55,657 nucleotides of DNA from Heyndrickxia camelliae. Its GTDB lineage: Bacteria; Bacillota; Bacilli; Bacillales; Bacillaceae_C. A program made the position numbers and the translations under genes. The stretch covers positions 1-55,657 of the forward strand of contig NZ_PIQO01000024.1 of the NCBI RefSeq assembly GCF_002844575.1, written 5' to 3'. Positions 35,816-45,613 of this stretch are shown one piece after another. The notes below the pieces were generated by a model that was not told the DNA's origin, did no database searches, and worked only from the letters and a program-made list of their open reading frames with translations. Position 1 is the stretch's first letter; each line of letters starts with the position of its first letter.

Positions 35816-35849
35816 TGGAATTTCGAGCTACAAAGCAGGGAGAACAAGC

Positions 35850-37562
35850 ATGAAAAATGCCATAATTCATTTTGAACATTTTACTTTTAAATATCGAAGT
35901 CAAACTGAACCGACTCTTCATGATATTAATCTAACTATTCATGAAGGGGAAAAAGTTCTGATTGTCGGGCCTTCTGGATCTGGGAAAAGCACACTGGCTC
36001 ATTGTATCAATGGGCTTATTCCTTTTTCCTATAGTGGGGAAATCCATGGGAGTCTGAAAATAAAAGAGAAAGAAACAAAGGAGTTAGACTTATTTTCTAT
36101 CTCTAAAATGGTTGGAACAGTTTTACAGGATCCAGATGGGCAATTTATTGGTTTGTCCGTTGCGGAGGATATCGCATTTGCCCTTGAAAATGATTGTATC
36201 AAACAAGAGCAGATGAAAGAGCAAGTGATGGACGTCTTAAAATTAATAGACATGGAGAATTACCTAGAGGCTTCTATTCACGAGCTATCCGGAGGTCAAA
36301 AGCAAAGGGTGGCCCTTGGAGGAGTAATGGTGGATCAAGTAGAAATTCTCCTATTTGATGAGCCCCTTGCAAATCTTGACCCTGCAACAGGGAAGCAGGC
36401 TATTGAATTGATTGACCGCATACAAAAGGAAACCAGTACAACGGCCATTATTGTAGAACATCGGCTAGAGGACGTTTTACATCGAAATGTCGATCGAATT
36501 ATCGTGATGAATGAGGGGCGTATTGTTAGTGATTCAACACCGGATGAATTATTAGCGTCAAATATATTAGGAGAAAATCATATCCGCGAGCCATTGTATG
36601 TAAAAGCTTTGAAATATGCCGGTTGCACAATTACTCATAATATGCACACTGCTAATCTTGATCAACTAGATATTTCTTCATGTAAGGAGCAACTTCAGAA
36701 ATGGTTTGAAAACACACAGTTGCAAAATTCACAAGATAAGGAAGCTCCTATATTGGAGGTAGAGAATCTTACCTTTGGTTACCATACCGGAAAAAAAACG
36801 CTGCAGAACATTTCCTTTTCTATTAAAAAAGGAGAAATGGTCAGTATTGTAGGCAAAAATGGGGCTGGTAAGTCAACTTTGTCGAAGCTAATTTGCGGTT
36901 TTGAAAAAGTACGTTCTGGAAGAATTCTTTATAATGGAAAGGATATCACAAACGATTCGATTAGAGAGCGATCACAAATAATTGGAATGGTTATGCAAAA
37001 TCCGAATCAGATGATATCGAAGCATATGATTTTTGATGAAGTTGCGATGGGACTTGTAATGCGCGGTGTGCCGGAGGAGGAATTAAGGGAACGAGTAGAT
37101 AAGACGCTGAAAGTTTGCGGTCTATATCCTTATCGCAATTGGCCGATTTCTGCTTTAAGCTTTGGACAAAAGAAACGTGTGACAATTGCCTCGATTTTGG
37201 TTCTTAATCCCGAAGTATTAATACTGGATGAACCTACCGCAGGGCAAGATCTTAGATCATATACAGATATCATGGAATTTTTGATGGAGTTAAATAGAAG
37301 CGGCGTAACCATTTTAATGATTACGCATGATATGCATCTTATGTTAGAGTATACACCAAGAGCGCTGGTGATTGCAGATGGAAGATTGATTGCAGATGAT
37401 TCTGCTGCACATGTTCTTACCAATCAAGCGATTATTGAAAAGGCAAATTTGAAGGAGACATCGTTATATGATTTAGCAGTTCGTGCGGATATTCCAGACC
37501 CACTTGAGTTTGTCGCGAGATTTATCGCTTATGACAAGGAGGCAAGGAAGATATGGCAGTAG
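35850..37562 (+). CDS. ECF transporter ATPase, two fused domains
   Basis: 570 residues containing two complete ATPase domains. The first has Walker A GPSGSGKST (about 37-45), signature LSGGQKQRVAL and Walker B ILLFDEPLANLDP. The second has GKNGAGKST (about 337), a weaker signature ALSFGQKKRVTI and LILDEPTAGQD. The second signature lacks the usual LSGGQ, so the two sites may not be equal. In ECF systems it drives substrate uptake with EcfT and the S component. AGGGAGAAC precedes the ATG. Confidence 0.9.
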   Translation: MKNAIIHFEHFTFKYRSQTEPTLHDINLTIHEGEKVLIVGPSGSGKSTLAHCINGLIPFSYSGEIHGSLKIKEKETKELDLFSISKMVGTVLQDPDGQFIGLSVAEDIAFALENDCIKQEQMKEQVMDVLKLIDMENYLEASIHELSGGQKQRVALGGVMVDQVEILLFDEPLANLDPATGKQAIELIDRIQKETSTTAIIVEHRLEDVLHRNVDRIIVMNEGRIVSDSTPDELLASNILGENHIREPLYVKALKYAGCTITHNMHTANLDQLDISSCKEQLQKWFENTQLQNSQDKEAPILEVENLTFGYHTGKKTLQNISFSIKKGEMVSIVGKNGAGKSTLSKLICGFEKVRSGRILYNGKDITNDSIRERSQIIGMVMQNPNQMISKHMIFDEVAMGLVMRGVPEEELRERVDKTLKVCGLYPYRNWPISALSFGQKKRVTIASILVLNPEVLILDEPTAGQDLRSYTDIMEFLMELNRSGVTILMITHDMHLMLEYTPRALVIADGRLIADDSAAHVLTNQAIIEKANLKETSLYDLAVRADIPDPLEFVARFIAYDKEARKIWQ

Positions 37563-38383
37563 AAATGCTATCCTATATTAAACGTACATCACCCGTTCAC
37601 GAGCTTTCAGGTGCGACGAAGCTAATCCTTTTTATCATGTGGTCTTCCGCCGCCATGCTTACATATGATACACGTATTTTGCTATTTTTATTCATCATGA
37701 GCATTGCTATTTTTATGGTTTCCAAGATTCACTTTCGTGAGATCTCCTTTGTTCTATATTTTATCTTGTTCTTTTTACTTTTAAATAATATGGCGATTTA
37801 TATTTTTTCCCCGCAAGAGGGTGTGCGGATTTATGGAACAAGCCATGTTTTAGTTGATATTGCTGGTAGATATAATGTGACAATGGAGCAACTGTTTTAC
37901 CAGTTTAATATAACAATAAAATACTTTGTGGTTATTCCAGCCGCGTTATTATTTATTGTAACAACCCATCCAAGTGAGTTTGCTGCTTCCTTAAATCGGA
38001 TTGGGGTTCCTTATAAGATCGCCTATGCCGTTTCCATTGCTCTAAGATATATCCCGGATATTCAGCGGGATTTTCGCAATATTGCCCAATCTCAGCAGGC
38101 GCGTGGGATTGACTTATCGAAGAAAGAAAAGCTATTTAAGCGAGTAAAAAATACAGCATCGATTATTATTCCGTTAATTTTATCTAGCTTGGATCGTATT
38201 GAAGTGATTACGAACGCAATGGAATTGCGAGGCTTTGGGAAAAACAGAAAACGTACTTGGTACAGTGGAAAGTCTTTCAAACGTGCTGATTATTTTATGC
38301 TGGTTTTAGGTGCATGTATTTTAGGAGCTACCTTGCTCATTACTTTTCATGATGGAAATCGATTTTATAATCCATTTGTCTAA
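37553..38383 (+). CDS. ECF transporter T component
   Basis: 276 residues, overlapping the ATPase gene by 10 bases. About five helices. The two coupling-helix motifs are visible: QQARGID and MELRGFG, the Ala-Arg-Gly type boxes that contact the ATPases. It completes a dedicated (group I) ECF transporter with the two upstream genes. AAGGAGGC lies inside the ATPase end. Terminator follows. Confidence 0.9.
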   Translation: MAVEMLSYIKRTSPVHELSGATKLILFIMWSSAAMLTYDTRILLFLFIMSIAIFMVSKIHFREISFVLYFILFFLLLNNMAIYIFSPQEGVRIYGTSHVLVDIAGRYNVTMEQLFYQFNITIKYFVVIPAALLFIVTTHPSEFAASLNRIGVPYKIAYAVSIALRYIPDIQRDFRNIAQSQQARGIDLSKKEKLFKRVKNTASIIIPLILSSLDRIEVITNAMELRGFGKNRKRTWYSGKSFKRADYFMLVLGACILGATLLITFHDGNRFYNPFV

Positions 38384-38384
38384 A

Positions 38385-38421
38385 AGGGGAGATCGGCTAA
38401 ATCGATTTCCCTATTTTTTCG
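38385..38421 (+). terminator. Terminator of the SAM hydrolase-ECF operon
   Basis: GGGGAGATCG / CGATTTCCC stem with loop GCTAAAT, then TATTTTTTCG. Confidence 0.8.
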
Positions 38422-38601
38422 TTTAATCGGATTGTGGAAGTTGCATTTATAGATAACTCAGTCAGTTTGAAAAATAATTCAGTCATACCTCGGAATAATT
38501 CGACCGAACCAGGTAATAAATCTAGAATCCAAAATCTTTACCCACCCAGTTCTCTTTGCGATAATCAATTTAAAGAGAAGGCGAACAAGAAGGTGAACGA
38601 G

Positions 38602-40068
38602 TTGATCAAAATCGTAATTGCAGATCATGACGAATTTGAAGCTAAGGGAATTCAATGGCTGATTGAATCCTCTATTTCTAATGCAGACATTAATGTTGCA
38701 ACAGATTTAAACAATACGGTAACATTGCTGGAACATGAGCGTCCTGATATTTTTATCTACGATATGAATATAGGCAGCGGGGAGTCAGTGGTGAAATTAC
38801 TAAAAATAATGGAACCCGTATTGATTTGTATAACAATGGAGGCAACTTATGAAACAGCGAAAAAGGCTATTGATATGGGGGCGAACTGCTTACTAATAAA
38901 ACCGTTCTCCCCTCAAGAACTTTTAAAACAAGTCAATAACTTTATTCGAAAACATCTTCAAAAACAAAAGAGTTCTTCTCTCCATCCTAATTCCTCTTTA
39001 AAACAAGAGGTAATATATGAAGAGTTATTTATGGAGGAAAGCAAAAATGCCAATCCATATTTATTTATTGCCTTTCAACCAGAGAAACCCTTTTATCTGC
39101 CGAAATTAAATGAATTCATTAAGGAATACATATTTCCTGTTTCGCCCATTATTTTCCCTTTGAGTGATATGTCGATTTGCTTATTTAGAAGAATAAAAGA
39201 TATTGATTGGGAGGAATTGGGAAAGCGCTTCTTACATGATTGGGAACAACAGGAGGGGGAACCGATTTGTATTATAATCAATCATGAGGATGACGCAGAT
39301 CTCACGATTCATGAAAAATATATCCGGACTAGAAAGATGTCAGAGGTGACATTTTTTGTTGGGTATCGACGCGTGCTTCTTTTTCAAAAGTCATTAGAAT
39401 GGGATTTTATCGACCCTTTTTTAACGCCAGAAGAACAGCGGCAATGGATGAGCTTTTTAAATGAAGGGGATAAAGAGGGGATATCCAACTTTTTAACGAG
39501 TGAATTTCTGCATATTACCAGCCCGTATCCTGATCCAGGGCTTCTCCGAATTCGTTTAACAAGCATTTTAGCGCAAATTCGTCGTTATATGAAATCGGTC
39601 CATGTTGATGCAAATCAATATGAACAGGAATATTTGGATATTTTTGATACTATTCTTTACGAACCATTGATATACCGGATTGTGCAAAAACTACTGATAT
39701 TTACTTCGAAGTTAGTAGATTCGGTATTTGATAGAATGAGAAATCAGCATATGGAACTTATTGATAGATGTATTCATTTTATGGAGCTTCACTATTGGAA
39801 AGCTAGTCTCGACTTAGGAAATGTTGCAGAATTTGTTGGGAGGAATCCAACGTATATCAGTCATTTATTTGTTGAAAAAACATCTAAAACATTTCGAGAA
39901 AGCCTAACGTTATTAAGGATCAGAGAGGCAAAAAGATTACTAGATGAAACGGAATTGGCGATAAAAGAAATCGCGTTGTTAACTGGCTTTCAAAATCAGC
40001 ATTACTTTTCACGTGTATTTAAAAAAGTGGTAGGGAAAGCGCCGAAACAATATAGGATAGAGCATTGA
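38602..40068 (+). CDS. Response regulator with AraC-type output (YesN-like)
   Basis: 488 residues from TTG 38602, chosen because AAGGTG lies upstream and the receiver begins at once (IKIVIADHDEFEAKG). The frame is open to a GTG at 38434, but that is only 13 bases after a terminator. The receiver has acceptor Asp in FIYDMNIGSG and Lys in LIKPFSPQE. A long middle region follows, and then an AraC double helix-turn-helix (ASLDLGNVAEFVGRNPTYISHLF; IKEIALLTGFQNQHYFSRVFKKVVGKAPKQYR). No sensor kinase is nearby. It may control the ECF operon or the genes after it. Confidence 0.85.
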   Translation: MIKIVIADHDEFEAKGIQWLIESSISNADINVATDLNNTVTLLEHERPDIFIYDMNIGSGESVVKLLKIMEPVLICITMEATYETAKKAIDMGANCLLIKPFSPQELLKQVNNFIRKHLQKQKSSSLHPNSSLKQEVIYEELFMEESKNANPYLFIAFQPEKPFYLPKLNEFIKEYIFPVSPIIFPLSDMSICLFRRIKDIDWEELGKRFLHDWEQQEGEPICIIINHEDDADLTIHEKYIRTRKMSEVTFFVGYRRVLLFQKSLEWDFIDPFLTPEEQRQWMSFLNEGDKEGISNFLTSEFLHITSPYPDPGLLRIRLTSILAQIRRYMKSVHVDANQYEQEYLDIFDTILYEPLIYRIVQKLLIFTSKLVDSVFDRMRNQHMELIDRCIHFMELHYWKASLDLGNVAEFVGRNPTYISHLFVEKTSKTFRESLTLLRIREAKRLLDETELAIKEIALLTGFQNQHYFSRVFKKVVGKAPKQYRIEH

Positions 40069-40096
40069 TTAAGGGCTGTATGTAACAGCCCGAATA

Positions 40097-40444
40097 TTAT
40101 TTAAAATAGTCCCATGTAAAATCTACCGATAATATTCCAATAGAGTCTTCTAATCTAGCAGGTAAAGGTTTAGTTGCAAGCTCTGGCTTGCGAAAACAAA
40201 CAAGCTTTTCATAATAACCGAACATTTTACAAATTTCCGGTCTGGCATCATGAATGCCACATTTGTCATTATCTAAATCATAAAAGATGCATGTTCCAAA
40301 ATACCTTGTTTGATTTTCAAGATTGGACCTGTGCTTCACTGGCATTCTTTTAATCCTTCGTCTTATCTTCATTAAATCTTTTTCTGTGATTGGGACAGGT
40401 CCGCAACAAAGCCCTCTGCAACCTTTGCATGGTAATGTATCCAC
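40097..40444 (-). CDS. YkgJ-family cysteine-cluster protein
   Basis: 115 residues from the GTG at 40444 (GGGAGGAGATAG upstream); the longer frame to 40486 has no ribosome site. The metal-binding cysteines are seen in CKGCRGLCCGPVPIT, GTCIFYD, DKCGIHDARPEICKMFGYY. This CxxCxxxCC ... C ... C pattern is the zinc/iron-chelating YkgJ domain. Its role is unknown. It is divergent from the hut genes. Confidence 0.85.
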   Translation of the reverse strand: MDTLPCKGCRGLCCGPVPITEKDLMKIRRRIKRMPVKHRSNLENQTRYFGTCIFYDLDNDKCGIHDARPEICKMFGYYEKLVCFRKPELATKPLPARLEDSIGILSVDFTWDYFK

Positions 40445-40486
40445 CCTATCTCCTCCCTGAAATACAAGATAAAGGAAATTTATCAC

Positions 40487-40759
40487 ATTACGGCGTTATA
40501 ATCAATAGTTTAATATTTCATAATACCACAAAAATATTATTTTGTCAATATGTTTTTTATTTTTTTGAGCGGTTTCCATATACTCCATTGTAATATTGAA
40601 TAAGTATACAAATATAATATAAATATACATAAATAAACAATTTTTTATAAAAAGTAAAATATTTAAGCTGAAAAAGTATAAGAAATCTAATATTAATTAA
40701 AAACTTTTCCTGTGTATTTCCTTTATATAATAAAAGAAATAAGTTTCAGGAGGGATAAA
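40487..40759. other. AT-rich intergenic region between ykgJ-like and hutU
   Basis: 270 very AT-rich bases. TATAAT occurs at about 40726-40731, before hutU, but without a good minus 35 box, so an activator may be needed. I found no clear HutP RNA hairpin or CcpA site. Confidence 0.35.
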
Positions 40760-42427
40760 ATGAAAGCGGATACAGATAGAGTGATTAAAACCTATACTGG
40801 TACAGAATTGCATACAAAAGGCTGGATTCAAGAAGCTGCATTACGTATGTTGATGAATAATTTGAATAAGGATGTAGCGGAACGTCCTGAGGATTTAGTT
40901 GTTTATGGCGGAATTGGAAAGGCGGCCCGAAATTGGGATTGCTACGATGCGATTGTGAGAACGTTGCATGAGTTAGAATCGGATGAAACTCTTTTAATCC
41001 AATCGGGAAAACCGGTTGCCGTTTTTAAGACACATACGGATGCACCGCGAGTTTTGATTGCTAACTCGAATCTTGTGCCGGCATGGGCCAATTGGGATAC
41101 CTTCCATGAACTAGATAAAAAAGGGTTAATGATGTACGGACAAATGACAGCAGGAAGTTGGATTTATATCGGCAGCCAAGGAATTGTGCAAGGAACATAT
41201 GAAACATTTGCGGAAGCGGGAAGACAGCATTTTGGAGGTTCGCTAAAGCAAACCATTACGGTTACGGCCGGTCTTGGCGGCATGGGTGGTGCACAACCGC
41301 TAGCGGTAACAATGGCAGAAGGTGTATGTATTGCTATTGAGGTAGATGAATCAAGAATTGACCGCCGTATAGAAACTAGATATTTGGATACAAAAACGAA
41401 TTCACTGGAGGAAGCCATTCGTCTTGCGAAAGAAGCAAAAGTAGAAGGAAGGGCATTATCTATTGGATTATTAGGAAATGCAGCTGAAATTTTACCGAAA
41501 ATGCTGGAGATTGGCTTTATTCCTGATGTATTAACAGATCAAACATCCGCGCATGATCCATTGAATGGGTATGTCCCAATCGGATACAGCTTGGAAGCTG
41601 CAGATAAGTTGCGCAAGGAAAATCCAGCTGAATATGTGAAAAAGTCCAAAGCAAGTATGGCAGAGCATGTAAAAGCGATGCTTAATATGCAAGAAAGAGG
41701 CGCTGTTACATTTGATTATGGAAACAACATACGTCAAGTAGCGAAGGATGAAGGGGTAGAAAATGCCTTTCAATTCCCTGGATTTGTTCCAGCATATATT
41801 CGTCCTCAATTCTGTGAAGGAAAGGGCCCTTTCCGTTGGGTGGCATTATCAGGAGATCCCGAGGATATCTATAAAACAGATGAGGTAATTCTGCGTGAGT
41901 TTAGTTACAATACGCATTTATGTAATTGGATTAAGATGGCTCGCGAAAAAATCCAATTTCAAGGGCTTCCTGCTCGCATTTGCTGGTTAGGGTATGGAGA
42001 ACGAGCTCGTTTCGGCAAAATCATTAATGATATGGTGGCGAGCGGTGAGTTGAAGGCACCTATTGTCATTGGACGTGATCACTTGGATTCTGGTTCCGTG
42101 GCTTCACCAAATCGTGAAACGGAAGGCATGAAGGATGGCAGTGATGCAGTGGCAGATTGGCCAATTTTGAATGCGATGATCAATGCTGTTGGAGGAGCTA
42201 GTTGGGTATCTGTTCATCATGGCGGTGGTGTCGGCATGGGATATTCTTTACATGCGGGAATGGTCATTGTGGCAGATGGTACAAAAGAAGCAGAAAAACG
42301 CCTGGAAAGGGTGTTAACAACAGACCCTGGAATGGGCGTTGTCCGTCATGTAGACGCAGGTTATGATCTAGCCATTAAAACAGCAGAGGAAAAAGGGATT
42401 CATATTCCAATGTTGCGTTCACAATAA
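40760..42427 (+). CDS. hutU: Urocanate hydratase
   Basis: 555 residues from the ATG at 40760 (CAGGAGGG upstream). Urocanase converts urocanate to imidazolone propionate with NAD+. The motifs [32 protein letters not shown] (NAD site) and [16 protein letters not shown] are typical. It heads hutUIG, with hutI 22 bases downstream. The histidase gene hutH and the regulator hutP, which precede it in B. subtilis, are absent here. Confidence 0.95.
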   Translation: MKADTDRVIKTYTGTELHTKGWIQEAALRMLMNNLNKDVAERPEDLVVYGGIGKAARNWDCYDAIVRTLHELESDETLLIQSGKPVAVFKTHTDAPRVLIANSNLVPAWANWDTFHELDKKGLMMYGQMTAGSWIYIGSQGIVQGTYETFAEAGRQHFGGSLKQTITVTAGLGGMGGAQPLAVTMAEGVCIAIEVDESRIDRRIETRYLDTKTNSLEEAIRLAKEAKVEGRALSIGLLGNAAEILPKMLEIGFIPDVLTDQTSAHDPLNGYVPIGYSLEAADKLRKENPAEYVKKSKASMAEHVKAMLNMQERGAVTFDYGNNIRQVAKDEGVENAFQFPGFVPAYIRPQFCEGKGPFRWVALSGDPEDIYKTDEVILREFSYNTHLCNWIKMAREKIQFQGLPARICWLGYGERARFGKIINDMVASGELKAPIVIGRDHLDSGSVASPNRETEGMKDGSDAVADWPILNAMINAVGGASWVSVHHGGGVGMGYSLHAGMVIVADGTKEAEKRLERVLTTDPGMGVVRHVDAGYDLAIKTAEEKGIHIPMLRSQ

Positions 42428-42449
42428 TATCTTTATGGAGGTGTCAGGG

Positions 42450-43727
42450 ATGTCTGAAAAGCCAATTTTCATTCAACATGCGAATGAATTAATTACAGTA
42501 AAGGGCGGTTCGGAAACGCCTTTGACGAAAGAAGCGATGAACGAGCTTCATATTATTAGAGATGGTGCACTTTGGTTAGAGAATGGGGAAATTCAAGCTG
42601 TAGGGACAACTGGGGAATTAGTAGAAATGTACGCAGGCCGAATGTCTGAAGCAACTGTGATGGATGCCCGAGGAAAAATAGTGATGCCAGGCCTTGTGGA
42701 CCCCCATACACATCTTGTATATGCGGGAAGCCGTGAAAATGAGTTTAATATGCGTTTAAATGGTGCGACATATATGGATATCATGAATAATGGGGGCGGC
42801 ATTCATGCTACTACATCCCGTACTCGTTTAGCATCGCATGAGGAGCTTTTTACTGAAAGTATGAGGCGCTTGGATTCCTTTTTAAAACATGGGGTTACAA
42901 CCGTAGAAGCGAAAAGCGGGTATGGACTTGATTGGGAAACGGAGAAAAAGCAGCTAGAAGTGGCGAAACGGTTAAATGATGAGCATGTGATGGACGTCGT
43001 AAGGACTTTTATGGGAGCGCATGCGGTTCCAGGAGAATATAAGGAGCATCCAGATGAGTTTGTAAGAATCATAATTGAAGAAATGATTCCTGTAGTTGCT
43101 TCTGCTAGTTTAGCAGAGTTTAATGATGTCTTTTGTGAAAGAGGTGTATTTACCCCGGAACAGAGCCGTTTGATTCTTGAGGCGGGTAAGAAATACGGTC
43201 TAATTCCGAAAATCCATGCAGACGAAATCGAGCCTTATAAGGGGGCGGAATTAGCAGCTGAGGTTGGAGCTATTTCTGCTGATCATTTATTAAGAGCATC
43301 AGATGAAGGGATAAAAAGAATGGCAGAAGAAGGAGTTATAGGGGTTCTTCTTCCGGGTACAGCATTCTTTTTAATGGCCGATTCCGCACGAGGACGTAAG
43401 ATGATTGATGAAGGTGTTGCTATTGCGTTGTCGACTGATTGTAATCCTGGCTCTTCGCCAACAACCGCTTTGCCATTCATTATGAATCTGGCATGCATGA
43501 AAATGGGGATGACCCCCGCAGAGGCGATTGTGGCAACTACCATAAATGCCGCACACGCAATTAATCGTGCGGGGGAAATTGGCAGTTTAGAAGTTGGCAA
43601 AAAGGCGGATGTGGTTGTGATGAATGTACCAAATTATATGCAGTTGCAATATCATTATGGAATGAATCATACAGATACGGTCATTAAGTCAGGAAAAATA
43701 GTGGTAGAGAGTGGTCAGCTATGTTAG
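42450..43727 (+). CDS. hutI: Imidazolonepropionase
   Basis: 425 residues from the ATG at 42450, with GGAGGTG upstream; a GTG-like extension from 42435 covers that ribosome site. It hydrolyses imidazolone propionate to formiminoglutamate. The amidohydrolase metal motif PGLVDPHTHLVYAG, KIHADEIEP and ALSTDCNPGSSPT are all present. Its end overlaps hutG by 7 bases. Confidence 0.95.
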   Translation: MSEKPIFIQHANELITVKGGSETPLTKEAMNELHIIRDGALWLENGEIQAVGTTGELVEMYAGRMSEATVMDARGKIVMPGLVDPHTHLVYAGSRENEFNMRLNGATYMDIMNNGGGIHATTSRTRLASHEELFTESMRRLDSFLKHGVTTVEAKSGYGLDWETEKKQLEVAKRLNDEHVMDVVRTFMGAHAVPGEYKEHPDEFVRIIIEEMIPVVASASLAEFNDVFCERGVFTPEQSRLILEAGKKYGLIPKIHADEIEPYKGAELAAEVGAISADHLLRASDEGIKRMAEEGVIGVLLPGTAFFLMADSARGRKMIDEGVAIALSTDCNPGSSPTTALPFIMNLACMKMGMTPAEAIVATTINAAHAINRAGEIGSLEVGKKADVVVMNVPNYMQLQYHYGMNHTDTVIKSGKIVVESGQLC

Positions 43728-44722
43728 ATGCATTAAGTAAACTTCCAATTGATACTCCAGCCTTTTCTTGGAAAAAGGTGGCTTGGGGAGAGGATTTAAA
43801 GGTCAATGAATGGATTCAGCCTATACATCATTTGAGGGAAGAAGATGGGAAAGAGCAATGGGATGTCGTGTTGATGGGAGTTCCTATTTCAAGATCATCG
43901 ATTAGCGCATCTGGGGCATCCGAATTCCCGGAGAGTTTTAGACGGGCTTGGAAAGGCTTCAATACGTACAATCTAGATGAGGAAGTGGATTTAAGGGATC
44001 TATCCGTTTTGGATGTAGGAGATGTAAAAATGCACTTCACAGATATTCTATTAAGCCATCAAAATATAAAAGATGCATTCCATGGGCTAACGAAAGAGTT
44101 TTCAAGTTCTATCCCAATCAGCATTGGCGGAGATCATTCCATCACTGCGATGCTGGTGAAAGGCTGGAAGGAAACCTACCCTAGTGAGGAGATCGGCATT
44201 TTGCAACTCGACACTCATTTTGATTTGCGAGATTTAAAGGATCATGGACCTACCAACGGTACACCGATTCGAAACTTGATTGAGAGCGGGACAATCAAGG
44301 GGGAAAATGTATTCAACATCGGTTTGCACGGCTTCTTTAACGCACCATCCTTAGTGAAGTGTGCAAAGGAATACGGAGTGAACTACATTACATTAAAGAA
44401 AGCGCGTAAAAGGGGGATAAAAGAGACGGTTGAACAAGCGCTGCAAATATTAGGGGAGAAAGTAAAGCGCATCTATCTTACCGTTGATATGGATGTATTG
44501 GATATTGCCTATGCACCAGGCGTTCCTGCCTCCACTCCAGGAGGAATGAGGACAGATGAACTGTTTGAGGCAGTATACACGGCAGGTCTTCATCCTAAGG
44601 TAGGTGCCATGGATATTGTTTGCTTGGATCCGATGAGGGACGGAGTAGTACAGCCTACAGTGAAGGCTGGAACACATGTATTTTTATCGTTCATGACAGG
44701 GTTGAGGATGCGGAAGAAATAG
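43721..44722 (+). CDS. hutG: Formimidoylglutamase
   Basis: 333 residues of the arginase/ureohydrolase family. The manganese ligands are seen in GGDHSITAM, LDTHFDLRD and TVDMDVLDIAYAPG. It splits N-formimino-glutamate to glutamate and formamide. The ATG overlaps the end of hutI. An agmatinase-like role is less likely given the operon. Confidence 0.93.
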   Translation: MLDALSKLPIDTPAFSWKKVAWGEDLKVNEWIQPIHHLREEDGKEQWDVVLMGVPISRSSISASGASEFPESFRRAWKGFNTYNLDEEVDLRDLSVLDVGDVKMHFTDILLSHQNIKDAFHGLTKEFSSSIPISIGGDHSITAMLVKGWKETYPSEEIGILQLDTHFDLRDLKDHGPTNGTPIRNLIESGTIKGENVFNIGLHGFFNAPSLVKCAKEYGVNYITLKKARKRGIKETVEQALQILGEKVKRIYLTVDMDVLDIAYAPGVPASTPGGMRTDELFEAVYTAGLHPKVGAMDIVCLDPMRDGVVQPTVKAGTHVFLSFMTGLRMRKK

Positions 44723-44728
44723 GATGAT

Positions 44729-44768
44729 TGAAAAGGCCTAGTTCCAATATGGATTAGGCCTTTTTGGT
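44729..44768 (+). terminator. Terminator of hutUIG
   Basis: AAAAGGCCTA and TAGGCCTTTTT arms around a 14-base loop, 10 bases after the hutG stop. Confidence 0.85.
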
Positions 44769-44769
44769 T

Positions 44770-45023
44770 ATTAGCGAACATTAAGCTTATTAAATGAAAC
44801 GGACTGAGAATCCGATATTGGTATAAAACTGCCTACTTTTTAAGCTACCAGGACACAGGATTCGTTATTCGCTGGAAAACACAAGAAAATCACTGCAACC
44901 TTATTAAATAGTTGAACCTATGTCCGCAAACCGAGGAATATCTCTCCTTTTGTCACAGATAGCGGAACTGGTGCTCGCTAAATTACTAGTGATGGTCTCT
45001 TCTTTATTTTTTCTTCTTAAAAT
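44770..45023. other. Intergenic, no gene seen
   Basis: About 250 bases with stops in all frames and no clear remnant. The ECF-sigma promoter lies just to the right. Confidence 0.4.
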
Positions 45024-45051
45024 TGAAATTTTCCTTGGTCACAACCGTCTA
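45024..45051 (+). promoter_or_regulatory. ECF-sigma-type promoter (probable autoregulation)
   Basis: TGAAAT (45024-45029), a 16-base spacer and CGTCTA (45046-45051). This fits the consensus TGAAAC-N16/17-CGTC(T)A read by SigW/SigX-type ECF sigma factors. It lies 38 bases before the sigma gene. Confidence 0.75.
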
Positions 45052-45088
45052 ATTAGTAATAGTGTTTCTTTAGAAGGGAGGATCTTCA

Positions 45089-45613
45089 GTGGATAAGGTA
45101 CAGATGATAGAAGATTTATTCCGAAAGTACAACTCCTATATTTATCACTTCTTGGTTTATTACACACAGAGCACCGATGTGGAAGACCTTGTTCAGGAGT
45201 GTTTTTTAAAAGCGTTAAAAGGTATTCAACAATTTGAAGGAAAGGCAGATTCAAAAACATGGCTTGTCTCCATTGCGCGCCGTATTGCCATTGATCATCA
45301 TCGAAAAAAGCAGAAGCTGCCTCAACTGCCAGACAAACTCTTACAAATTATCCCATCCAATCAATTGCATCTAGAAGAGTACTTAATCCGTAAAGAGGAA
45401 ATCCAACAAATTTATAAAGCAATCAACGAAATGAAAAAGAAAGACAGAGAAGTGTTGATTTTAAGAGGAATCATGGATCTATCGGTTTCCGAAACAGCCG
45501 AAGTATTAGGATGGACGAAACATAAAGTGAATTTAACATTTCATCGTGCATTAAAAAAACTTCAATTACAATCAAAGGAATGGAAGGAGGAGCGGGATTA
45601 TGGAGTTCAATAA
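45089..45613 (+). CDS. ECF sigma factor (SigX-like)
   Basis: 174 residues. Region 2 reads YTQSTDVEDLVQECFLKALKGIQQFEGKADSKTWLVSIARRIAIDHHRKKQ, very close in pattern to SigX. Region 4 is DREVLILRGIMDLSVSETAEVLGWTKHKVNLTFHRALKKLQ. AGAAGGGAGG stands before the GTG start. The next gene overlaps by 14 bases and encodes a membrane protein, the usual sigma/anti-sigma layout. SigX and SigV group factors respond to envelope stress. Confidence 0.9.
   Translation: MDKVQMIEDLFRKYNSYIYHFLVYYTQSTDVEDLVQECFLKALKGIQQFEGKADSKTWLVSIARRIAIDHHRKKQKLPQLPDKLLQIIPSNQLHLEEYLIRKEEIQQIYKAINEMKKKDREVLILRGIMDLSVSETAEVLGWTKHKVNLTFHRALKKLQLQSKEWKEERDYGVQ

Noticed and set aside
40390-40593. Plus-strand frame between ykgJ-like and hutU
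   Set aside because: Mostly antisense to the YkgJ gene and then AT-rich intergenic sequence; no homology pattern.
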